Source: Novipirellula aureliae
GTDB lineage: Bacteria; Planctomycetota; Planctomycetia; Pirellulales; Pirellulaceae
DNA: 64,000 nucleotides
NCBI RefSeq assembly: GCF_007860185.1
Contig: NZ_SJPY01000005.1
Span: forward strand, 530,713 to 594,712
Direction: 5' to 3'
Positions within the stretch are counted from its first letter, which is position 1. Every line of letters starts with the position of its first letter. Of this stretch, positions 37,601 to 44,910 are shown piece by piece. The notes under the pieces are model-generated. The model saw only the letters and a program-made list of their open reading frames with translations. It was not told where the DNA came from and did not search any database. A program made the translations under genes and the position numbers.

Positions 37601-39439
37601 AACGCAGACCATTCCATCCGCAGAAACACTGGTAAGATGTTGATGATCTTCGGAGAACCGCAGCGATGTAATCGTTTGATGATGTCCGCTCAGCCGCCGA
37701 AGTTCGTTGCCGGTTTCGGGATCGAACAACGACAGTGTCGATTGGGCTTCATTGGCGTTTTGCAGATAACCGACTGCCGCCAACGGTTTTCCATCGAGTA
37801 CTTTGCTACGCAAGATTTTGGCAACCGGTGGCATGGAGGAGGCAATATGGATTTCGCCAAACGGATTGCCGCCCACCGTCACTTTTGCCACGTATTGGTT
37901 CGTGTTCTCTTTTCTGAAAAATGCTAGTGGTACGTCAAAATCTTCCCAATTCGTGGCATTGACTTCCTGCAACGCGTTATCCGCTAACTGGTAGGTTTTC
38001 AACTCACTTTCTTCTGAACGTAGCCCAGGCTTCTCGCCGGGGGGCGATGTGGTCCCAGGCGGGAAGCCTGGGCCACGTGTTTGCGGCGTTGGCCGCTCTA
38101 CGAGTTTAAACTGCAACAACTTTTCATTTTTATCGATCACCAAAGTCGCGTCGATGATCGGTTCGAACTCGGGTTTCAGGACTTGCAGTGGTTGAGGATC
38201 ACCTTTTTTTAACCGCGATAAATCAAAAAGCTGGATGCCCTCGGTGACGTCGGCGGTGGCTGCCAGGATGGTTCCACGTTGATCGACGGCTAATTGCGGG
38301 TTTTGTCTTCGGCCAAGATCGATCGGACTCTGCAGGAGAGCGTTGCCCGTTTCTAGTGACACCAACCTCAAACGATGCGGCGAATCCGCAATGGCCAAAT
38401 TACGGGTGGTTATTGCAACGCTTCCAGGTTGGCCAGCAATCGTGCGAAGGGAAAAAATGTATTCGGATGGCTGAAGCAGTTGACTCAAATGGATGCGGCG
38501 CTGGAGCGATGCATCCGACGTGCGATAGATGGCGAGCGACCGATTCGATGCGACGCAAAGCCGATCGGGATCACCCAAACGGTCAAAAGCCAAGCCAAGC
38601 GGTTCGGCAATACGTATCGGCGTTTCGTTACCGGGAGTGAACAAATCGATCCCATCGCCTGAGTTCCCGCTCGCGAAACTGACGGCGATGCGGAGCCCTT
38701 CGATGCTCCGAGCGTTCTCCATCGACCAAGCCAAAAGCTGGGGGGCGATTGCTGTCGCAGGAATGTCCCACTTGAATCGAAGTTTGCCACTTGGAACATC
38801 AAAAACTCGCAATGACCTTTTGAGCGGTGTCTTCGCCAAAACCTTGCAATCGGTGGCGTCTTGGTCGTTTCCGATCGTCACCAAATAGGTGCCCGCATCA
38901 TCGATCGACACCAACTGAGTCGCTAGGACGTAACCAGGATGCGTTTTGATCAAAACCGATTCGTCTTTTTCGAGATCATGGAGCGTAACCGACCCGATTT
39001 CGTCCAGTGTTTGGCGTGACCAACCAAAAGGCGGAATCATGATGCCATTCTCAGAAAACCCAGCATGTTGCTCGAAGGTGCCGACCCCGCCAGTGACGAG
39101 GTAGCGATCCGGATGACTCAGCGACATGGTGTGGATCGTTCCCAGCGGTCCGGGGCCGATTCGCTGGCGTCGCGATTTGGCGTGCGATCGGACAAACGGT
39201 TGATTGCCGGTTCGAGCCCAAACCTGGACCAATTTCTCGTCCCCGGCTGCATAAAGTGTCTTTCCGTCGGCCGAAAACTCAAACGCATGGATCGGCGCGA
39301 GCGGTCCGTCGGGTCGCAACTGTAAAATCGGCGAGGACTGAGCAAAAAGCGGGTTCGCGAAGAAAAATTCACTTCCTCCCAAACCCAAACCGATCCAAAC
39401 GGTAGAGATAAACGATAAGATTACTCGTGAGCGATTCAT
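34676..39439 (-). CDS. Giant exported WD40/Ig-like protein with caspase-like C-terminus
   Basis: 1587 residues. A signal peptide is likely (helix to about residue 34, FAQSS). A WD40-like propeller region runs to about residue 660 (FEFSADGKTLYAAGDEKLVQVW; LSGHHQTITSLRFSEDHQHLTSVSADGMVCVW). A PDZ-like segment follows (LKPGDVLLGMVGQDG). Several Ig-like beta modules come next (about 830 to 1340). The last 230 residues resemble a C14 caspase-like fold: VLLFFHGEEL fits the histidine strand, but LIFLDVTEHIE stands where the catalytic cysteine (D-A-C-H) should be. It is probably inactive as a protease. Divergent from the kinase gene at 39572. Function unknown. Confidence 0.82.
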   Translation of the reverse strand: MNRSRVILSFISTVWIGLGLGGSEFFFANPLFAQSSPILQLRPDGPLAPIHAFEFSADGKTLYAAGDEKLVQVWARTGNQPFVRSHAKSRRQRIGPGPLGTIHTMSLSHPDRYLVTGGVGTFEQHAGFSENGIMIPPFGWSRQTLDEIGSVTLHDLEKDESVLIKTHPGYVLATQLVSIDDAGTYLVTIGNDQDATDCKVLAKTPLKRSLRVFDVPSGKLRFKWDIPATAIAPQLLAWSMENARSIEGLRIAVSFASGNSGDGIDLFTPGNETPIRIAEPLGLAFDRLGDPDRLCVASNRSLAIYRTSDASLQRRIHLSQLLQPSEYIFSLRTIAGQPGSVAITTRNLAIADSPHRLRLVSLETGNALLQSPIDLGRRQNPQLAVDQRGTILAATADVTEGIQLFDLSRLKKGDPQPLQVLKPEFEPIIDATLVIDKNEKLLQFKLVERPTPQTRGPGFPPGTTSPPGEKPGLRSEESELKTYQLADNALQEVNATNWEDFDVPLAFFRKENTNQYVAKVTVGGNPFGEIHIASSMPPVAKILRSKVLDGKPLAAVGYLQNANEAQSTLSLFDPETGNELRRLSGHHQTITSLRFSEDHQHLTSVSADGMVCVWYLGDLVDLIGKRSAIRSVKWCCDGESIVVSEMDENAASSKLKPSQLKPGDVLLGMVGQDGSLQPYSDPEEFFQAISFLKPGDDVKLRVERNQQQIDVAEELGQATDERKPLFSFISSRRDRVGDLAWLAWTPSGPFQSSGPEIEAKAGWHFNPETPEDSVRFAPFAQYRDQFSGDSLVDELLANNRIPDVWPPFVDISMVARVIDAAGNTVDAEGDLYEVLQQPDQILVSVPGAPANSIRKVTVSLDEHPAVSLSRSEQDAQIWTGKIQGELQPNFYSSLYVTAHSDRLPDGLKRQSWVVSLAASEPVDVDVDAPGIDELRPPEREFTPRKLRLTALNPLAPSDADPETDQQWFELEASVDADEIEPLSKFSGLRNRDAVDLEDVTVNGNRVTARVRLPLGESIVALQMNSGDQVIESPVVQVKVKDPPTIESLTSGINDQNQGSISLLVKSNQGLDKSNIRLRVNGIITTNWDFESAANAEGENEWLVVVDSLPLSVGVNRIDLELRDDENEVCQRKSLSLVAMPLPEQPKIILSLANGATFDSPTISIAANIECADLDQVRCRINDNEIPVELPSSPESKTHLTIIEIPLTLGVNRISVTAEAKSGLTDRVTRMVSRIERPVELVAERFVGSEASAVELQLSERNSFSASAASTTATGTIEGYVRLPSSSDIDKETPKTVRAWVNGFLQSVVKLDVSEDADVLRFQIPVLLSLEENHVFLDLPGLVEDESSLAHVTLDCNNPSKDQTLHLLMVSTRVPWTKRKEFEKQVLNLLRVEDEKMPAFNRVISGAPVYPALTGDICRSDNVRQLIQQCRFELAGTQASNNTVLLFFHGEELRSADGQLCLMTRDARPDRAFTDSNLITSRYLGEQLEGIRCANLIFLDVTEHIESASVATAGDPSQPSLGILRMVRDAKVGNLDSPMLLDQVRRVIPEVGELGQLTRALQSEQLRRTGVVINDSIPMAIERMRINE
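38018..38078. repeat. 61 bp palindromic element inside a gene
   Basis: ACGTAGCCCAGGCTTCTCGCC and GGCGGGAAGCCTGGGCCACGT are near-perfect inverted arms. This AGCCCAGGCTT hairpin type usually lies between genes; here it is in frame and encodes RGPGFPPGTTSPPGEKPGLRS in the WD40 region. Confidence 0.85.
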
Positions 39440-39571
39440 TTTGATATGATAGGTTTGAGGTAGATGAGCAGCCCCCTGTTATCGTAGTCTATCCACTTCC
39501 GTTGCGTATTTTTTTTGTTTTGCTTCTCCCCAGCCCCTTTCGAACCAGCCTCTTCCAAGTAGGAGTCACAC

Positions 39572-42559
39572 TTGCCAGACGGTACGATGCAGATTCCTGA
39601 TGATCCGGAACCATCGGATCGGTCGCGCCCGATCGGGAAAAACGAAACACCTGCACAGTCGAAAAAGTCGCCCCAACCAGACGGCGAGCAGTACATCGGC
39701 AACTATCAACTCGCCGAGCTGATCGGCAGCGGAGCAATGGGCGACGTCTATTTGGCTCGCCATCGCCGGTTTGCTCAACGCGAGTATGCAATCAAGCTGA
39801 TCCGTCGCGAAATTTCGACCGATGCGGCTCGGCAGCGATTTGAACGTGAAATCACCGCGATGGGCGGACTGGTCCATCCGAATTTGGTTTATGCGTCGGA
39901 TGCGGGCGTCGATCACGATCGGCTCTATCTCGTGATGGAGTATGTTCGTGGGCAAGATCTGCAGGTGTTAATTGACAAACACGGGCCGTTTCGGGTTGGT
40001 CAAGCCATCGAAATCGTCCGCCAAATTTGTCTGGGCATCGCTCACGCTCACAGCCATGGCGTCGTTCATCGAGATATCAAGCCAGCCAATGTGATTTTGA
40101 GCGAAGAGGATTCCGTCAAGGTACTCGACCTGGGTATCGCCAGTTTACAAGGTGCCGAGGTCGCTCGCATGACCAGCGGCGGGGATCTGATGGGAACCGC
40201 AGCCTACTTGGCCCCCGAATTGTGGGAGGATGCTTCAAACGCTTCGCCTGCATCGGATGTCTATGCGATCGGTTGTACGACGTATTGCCTGCTTACCGGT
40301 GATCCTCCTTTCGCGGGCGAAAACTATACATCGATTACCGAGTACATGGCAGCTCACTGTGGCGCTGATCCGACGCCGCTGAATCAGCTCAATAGTGGTG
40401 TGTCGACCGAGTTATCGCAAATCATTTTGCGTTCGCTACACAAGCTTGCTGATCGACGATTCCAAGACGCCGCCGAATTTGCCGAACAACTCCAGCCGTA
40501 CTGTGAACCACTAACGAGTGCGCAGACTCCATTCGTTTCCGATGACAGAGTGACTCGTCCGCGCGTTCAAAGCATACCCAAATCGCAAACATCGCCTTCG
40601 CCAGGACAAACCTCGCTGACCTCCTTTATCACCGATGCGATCGGTGGCATCAATATCCTATTGACACTCACCATGGTGGCCATCGCACTCCTCTGTTTAA
40701 GCATGGCCTACTTTGGCAACCAAGCAACGGAGGCGTGGAAATTCGCATTCGGAAAACTTGGAAACGTTGATAACAAGTCATGGCTGGGATTCGCTTTGGA
40801 TGTGGCTCGCATCGTGATCACGGTGCCGCTCGTCATGTATGCTTTGACGAGGTACTACTCACGCGAAGCGAGATGGACGCTGAGCCCGCGTCGATGGTCC
40901 GCAGGCGTCATTCTTGTTCGAGTGACATTGATTGTCCTGCTAGGCCTCTTGTCATGGTCGGTTTATCAGACGTATTGGCTCGTGGATCATTTTCCGACCC
41001 AGCTTTCGAATTGGGCTGCAAAGCATGCGATCACCGAGGATGCTTCGGCCCAGCTCGCGTCGAGTCGTTGGTACTTTGGCTACACAATCGTGACACACGC
41101 GGTGCTGCCTACCTTAGCCATTGCATTTCCAATTCTGTGGTTTTTGTTTAGCGACCTATCAAAATTGGGGCAACATTTTTCAGCGCTGCGAATCAAGCAA
41201 GCCGAAACCGCTTTCGCACGTCGAATGGCTGAGAACTTGCATCGCTTTGGCAGCGAACTACGCGACGAATCGGGACGGATTTTGGCTGCCACCTTTGCAG
41301 CCATTGTGCTGTTGCATTCCAACTATTGGCAAGCTGTATTCTCTCCCAATTCGATTCGATCAGCATTCGAATTGCGGCTTTCGTTCCTTGCGTCGCTAGG
41401 AATCGCCGCATCGCTGTTGGTGATGATCGCTCTGATCTTGTTCGTCTTCGTGTGCGGATTTGAAATAACCCGCCGATCGATTACCCGTAGCGGCAACGCT
41501 CGCGATGAAGAAGAATTGTCACGCTATGGAGCTTCGTGGCTCATCAAAACCACGTTTCTCAATCGCCTGAGCGGCGTAGGCTGTTTGTCGATTCTATTGA
41601 TCGTTGCTCATGGATTTTGGGGCGATGGATTTTGGGGCGAAGGATTTTGGGGCGATGGATCTTGGGACAAGACATCGGATGCAAAAAACGTTGCTATCAA
41701 AACCACCGATAAAATTCTCCCCGAACCTTTGCTGACAGAATCGCCTTCCCCCGATGAACCCACTTGGATTCCGCCGCGTTGCCAAGCTGCGCCCGATGCC
41801 ACGCTGGTGACGATCGAGGTGTTTGGAATACCCCAACGCTTGTATTCGAAAGTTCTTTTGCAACCGAACTTTGGGGAGGGTGACGGCACAGGCGATGACG
41901 ATCCGAACGGGAACGGATCGACTCCCATGATACCGTTTGTATTGATCCCACAAACCGATAGCCAAAGTCCACCAAGCTTCTACATGATGCAAACGAAAGT
42001 GCCGCTATCGCTGTTCAAGCGTTTTGAAAAGGCGTACCCTGAACGGTTGAATCCAGACGCTTTGGACGTTCGAGCGAGCGACGAACGGGATGCTGATCCG
42101 CAGTCACCTATCTATCATGTAACCGGCATCGAGGCGATCGAGTTCGCCGATTTAGTGTGCGGTGGCATGTTACCGACTCCTGAGCAATGGGATGTTGCGT
42201 TTGGACGAGGCCTTGATTTGCAAAAGTTGGAGGATTCGATTGTTGCACCCGAGTCGTATCGACGGTCGGCGAAACAGACACAGGAATCGACCGGCCAGAA
42301 TCCGTGGGGGTGTCTGGAGATGGGAAGTGGAGGTCTCGAGTTGACGCGTTACGACACACGTTGGCGTAGAATCGTGCCTCACTCGGAACCTACCGATTCG
42401 CTACAACTGCGTGGCTGGTCCCAGTTTAGCGAAGAGGGACCGCTTCGTTTAAAAAGTTGGGAAGAGTCGGGATTGCCCGATAATTTATTTTTCGGATCAC
42501 GACCTGTCAACGAACCGTCTGAAGAAGTCAGTTTCCGAGTCGTGTTGCAACCTCGTTAA
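39572..42559 (+). CDS. Ser/Thr protein kinase with membrane domain and FGE-like tail
   Basis: 995 residues from a TTG with AGGAG 6 bases before it; the ATG at 39587 is the alternative. The kinase domain has ELIGSGAMGDVYLA, lysine in YAIKLIR, HRDIKPANVIL (about 165), DLG in VLDLGIAS and GTAAYLAPELW, so it should be active. About seven membrane helices span residues 365 to 700. The tail (about 770 to 995) resembles formylglycine-generating-enzyme folds (FYMMQTKVPLSLFKRFEK; GMLPTPEQWDVAFG; NPWGCLEMGSGGLELTR) but lacks the catalytic cysteine pair, so it may bind ligand rather than modify sulfatases. Divergent from the WD40 giant. Confidence 0.9.
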   Translation: MPDGTMQIPDDPEPSDRSRPIGKNETPAQSKKSPQPDGEQYIGNYQLAELIGSGAMGDVYLARHRRFAQREYAIKLIRREISTDAARQRFEREITAMGGLVHPNLVYASDAGVDHDRLYLVMEYVRGQDLQVLIDKHGPFRVGQAIEIVRQICLGIAHAHSHGVVHRDIKPANVILSEEDSVKVLDLGIASLQGAEVARMTSGGDLMGTAAYLAPELWEDASNASPASDVYAIGCTTYCLLTGDPPFAGENYTSITEYMAAHCGADPTPLNQLNSGVSTELSQIILRSLHKLADRRFQDAAEFAEQLQPYCEPLTSAQTPFVSDDRVTRPRVQSIPKSQTSPSPGQTSLTSFITDAIGGINILLTLTMVAIALLCLSMAYFGNQATEAWKFAFGKLGNVDNKSWLGFALDVARIVITVPLVMYALTRYYSREARWTLSPRRWSAGVILVRVTLIVLLGLLSWSVYQTYWLVDHFPTQLSNWAAKHAITEDASAQLASSRWYFGYTIVTHAVLPTLAIAFPILWFLFSDLSKLGQHFSALRIKQAETAFARRMAENLHRFGSELRDESGRILAATFAAIVLLHSNYWQAVFSPNSIRSAFELRLSFLASLGIAASLLVMIALILFVFVCGFEITRRSITRSGNARDEEELSRYGASWLIKTTFLNRLSGVGCLSILLIVAHGFWGDGFWGEGFWGDGSWDKTSDAKNVAIKTTDKILPEPLLTESPSPDEPTWIPPRCQAAPDATLVTIEVFGIPQRLYSKVLLQPNFGEGDGTGDDDPNGNGSTPMIPFVLIPQTDSQSPPSFYMMQTKVPLSLFKRFEKAYPERLNPDALDVRASDERDADPQSPIYHVTGIEAIEFADLVCGGMLPTPEQWDVAFGRGLDLQKLEDSIVAPESYRRSAKQTQESTGQNPWGCLEMGSGGLELTRYDTRWRRIVPHSEPTDSLQLRGWSQFSEEGPLRLKSWEESGLPDNLFFGSRPVNEPSEEVSFRVVLQPR
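41612..41671. repeat. Four 15 bp units in coding sequence
   Basis: GGATTTTGGGGCGAT, four copies (the last diverged), encode GFWGD/GFWGE pentads between the last membrane helix and the FGE-like tail of the kinase. Confidence 0.93.
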
Positions 42560-42656
42560 ACCACGTGCCCAGCGGGCCGAGCGCTGAGCCCTGCGAATCA
42601 CGCGGGGCGTCGGCTGCACGCTAAGCCCTGCGAATCACGCGGGGCGTCGGCTGCGC
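42557..42656. repeat. Repeat element supplying the kinase stop codon, with 37 bp tandem duplication
   Basis: GTTAAACCACGTGCCCAGCG matches the arm of the palindrome at 31860-31926. Its TAA is the kinase stop codon. It is followed by two 37 bp direct copies (42583-42619, 42620-42656) of GCT(G/A)AGCCCTGCGAATCACG and its continuation. Confidence 0.8.
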
Positions 42657-42781
42657 AGTGAAACGGCGAATAACCTAACCTCGTGGGTACGGCTAACAAA
42701 TTTTGCTAAGATCTACGGAGTAGACGTCGTTGCGACTCCCTCGATATTCATCCGCCTCACCAATAAGACAACCGTTACGTC

Positions 42782-43771
42782 ATGTCTTCATCGTCGCCTC
42801 CTGCAACATCCAACGAGCCACTCGATACGACGATCGCGGTAGTGACGCCTGAAAACATTGCCTTCAAGTACCAATTGGCTGGTCCATTTCGTCGTTTACC
42901 AGCCTACTTGATCGATGTTGCCGTTCGTTGGATCGTCATGATCCTGTTTATTGTCGTCATGATGTTCACTGGCTCGATGGTCGACATTCGTTTCATGTCA
43001 CCGTTCATTGTGGCGGCCGGATTCATCTTGAATTTTGTCGTCAGTTGGTTTTACGGAACGCTGTTTGAGACCTATTTCAATGGCCGAACGATCGGCAAAT
43101 GGGCCACAGGCATTCGCGTCATCGATGTCGATGGCCGACCGATTGATGGGAAAAGGGCACTGATCCGCAATCTGCTTCGAGTCGCCGACTTAGCTCCGAT
43201 GGCTGCCCCGAGCACGTTTGGGGCGGATGACGTTCCACCGATGCTGTTCATTCCAACCGCCATGATTGGACTTACGACCATTTTGTTTACGCGGCGAATG
43301 CAACGTCTCGGTGACTTAGCCGCGGGGACGATGGTGATCGTCGATGAGCGAGGTTGGCAATTGCCGGTCGCCAAAGTGGACGATCCACGGGTTCCCGCCC
43401 TCGCTTCGTTCATTCCCGGTGATTATCGGATTTCTCGCAGTATGGCACGGACATTGGCAATCTATACCGAACGACGGCACTTTTTGACGCCCGCTCGTCG
43501 ACGCGAAGTCGCCAAGCATTTGACCAATCCATTATTGGATCGCTTCGAATTTCGCCGCGATGTGGACCCCGATCTGTTGATGTACGCTTTATACTATCAA
43601 GCGTTCCTTGCCGAGCCATCCGCGGAGTTGCCCGATATGGGGCCTTTGGCCGGCTACAGCCCCTTGGCTAAAGATGCCAATAAACCGACAGGTTTCACTC
43701 CCACGAACGAGACAACGAACATCGACCCGACCACCCCCTCCACAACCGTCGCCGCTGAACCGCAAATATGA
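42782..43771 (+). CDS. RDD family membrane protein
   Basis: 329 residues. The RDD pattern is clear: GPFRRLPAYLIDVAVRWIV with the R and D residues, GRTIGKWATGIRVIDVDG, then RNLLRVADL. Three to four membrane helices fill residues 35 to 190. The remaining 140 residues are cytoplasmic and include MARTLAIYTERRHFLTPARRREVAKHL, a segment often found in RDD proteins linked to SpoIIM homologues. It starts the cluster RDD, SpoIIM, DUF4129, DUF4350, MoxR and overlaps the SpoIIM gene by 4 bases. Function of the cluster is not established; membrane or envelope homeostasis is the common guess. Confidence 0.92.
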   Translation: MSSSSPPATSNEPLDTTIAVVTPENIAFKYQLAGPFRRLPAYLIDVAVRWIVMILFIVVMMFTGSMVDIRFMSPFIVAAGFILNFVVSWFYGTLFETYFNGRTIGKWATGIRVIDVDGRPIDGKRALIRNLLRVADLAPMAAPSTFGADDVPPMLFIPTAMIGLTTILFTRRMQRLGDLAAGTMVIVDERGWQLPVAKVDDPRVPALASFIPGDYRISRSMARTLAIYTERRHFLTPARRREVAKHLTNPLLDRFEFRRDVDPDLLMYALYYQAFLAEPSAELPDMGPLAGYSPLAKDANKPTGFTPTNETTNIDPTTPSTTVAAEPQI

Positions 43772-44910
43772 AAGTTGCTTCCCTTCTCGATAGACGACGT
43801 GCCCAGTGGAATGAGCTGGAACGGCTTTGCGGCGCGATGGAAAATCGCGGTCGGACCGACGGGTCGGGACCGCCCGAGCATCGCGGTGCGCGGGGGATTG
43901 CCAGATTTTCGAGTCTGTATCGATCGGCGTGTGCTGATTTGGCATTGGCGGATGCCTATCAATTGCCTCCGGCCACCGTTGCCTACCTACACCAATTGGT
44001 CGCTCGCGCGCACAACCAACTTTATCGAGCAAAGAAATTCAATCCATCGAGTTGGGTCGATGTCGTCTTTCGAGAAGCACCTCAACAGATTTTTGCGGAC
44101 CCCTGTGTCCGTGTTGCTACGTTGATCTTCTTTGGGCTGTTCTCCCTATCGATGTATTTGGGGTACAACGAAACGATGTTTCCCGGGTTCGCGTCGGCGA
44201 TGGTCGGCAGCGAACAATTGGATGCGGTCGAAGAAATGTATGAGGAGCCGTTGTCAGGATCGCTGGATCATTACGTACAAATGGCAGGGTTCTACATCAA
44301 TCACAATACCGGGATTGGACTAAAGTGTTTCGCCTACGGCATTCTGATTTTGCCGTGTGTTTTCATTTTGGCTTACAATGCGATTTCACTCGGAACGATC
44401 TTTGGTTACATGGCTCGCGAAGACGTGACCGGCAGCGACAATTTCTTTCATTTTGTGACTGCTCACGGCCCGTTCGAATTGACCGCCATCGCACTATCGG
44501 CTGCCGCTGGCCTGCGTCTTGGCATCGGCTTGTTTCGAACGGGTGGTTTGACTCGTTCCGATTCGATACGTCTGAGTGCGCAGAAGGCGATACCGATCAT
44601 GGCAGCATCCGTTGTCTTGTTCGTCCTGGCTGCCTTTACGGAAGGATTTTTATCCCCGAGCCCTGCTCCTTATCTTTTCAAAGCGGGATGGGCGATCATG
44701 TCGTCGGGGATGATCAGTTTTTACTTTGTGGTGCTGGGCTTCCCATCGCAAACTCGATCGGTCGGTTACTTCTCGAAACAGACGATTGATTGGGATTCCG
44801 ATACGGAGGGCGTCCCCGACCCACTCGCTACCGACCCGCTCGCCACCGACCCACTCGCTACCGGACCACTCGCTACCGGCCCGACAAAGGGAGTGATCGA
44901 TGCAACTTGA
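43768..44910 (+). CDS. SpoIIM-like (stage II sporulation protein M) membrane protein
   Basis: 380 residues. The N-terminal cytoplasmic helical part (FSSLYRSACADLALADAY) and about five membrane helices (TLIFFGLFSLSMYLGYNE; CFAYGILILPCVFILAYNAISLGTIFGYM; FFHFVTAHGPFELTAIALSAAAGLRLG) match the SpoIIM/DUF95 family. In Bacillus SpoIIM helps remodel the septal wall; planctomycetes do not sporulate, so the job here differs. The C-terminus carries a 15 bp minisatellite encoding PLATD/PLATG. Four-base overlap with RDD upstream and 11-base overlap with the next gene indicate one operon. Confidence 0.92.
   Translation: MKVASLLDRRRAQWNELERLCGAMENRGRTDGSGPPEHRGARGIARFSSLYRSACADLALADAYQLPPATVAYLHQLVARAHNQLYRAKKFNPSSWVDVVFREAPQQIFADPCVRVATLIFFGLFSLSMYLGYNETMFPGFASAMVGSEQLDAVEEMYEEPLSGSLDHYVQMAGFYINHNTGIGLKCFAYGILILPCVFILAYNAISLGTIFGYMAREDVTGSDNFFHFVTAHGPFELTAIALSAAAGLRLGIGLFRTGGLTRSDSIRLSAQKAIPIMAASVVLFVLAAFTEGFLSPSPAPYLFKAGWAIMSSGMISFYFVVLGFPSQTRSVGYFSKQTIDWDSDTEGVPDPLATDPLATDPLATGPLATGPTKGVIDAT
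44821..44880. repeat. Four 15 bp units in coding sequence
   Basis: CCACTCGCTACCGAC and close variants, exactly four units, encode PLATD, PLATD, PLATG, PLATG at the C-terminus of the SpoIIM-like protein. Confidence 0.95.

Noticed and set aside
39572-42559. Kinase tail as an active sulfatase-maturing enzyme
   Set aside because: The FGE-like segment lacks the catalytic cysteine pair; only the fold-type motifs remain.
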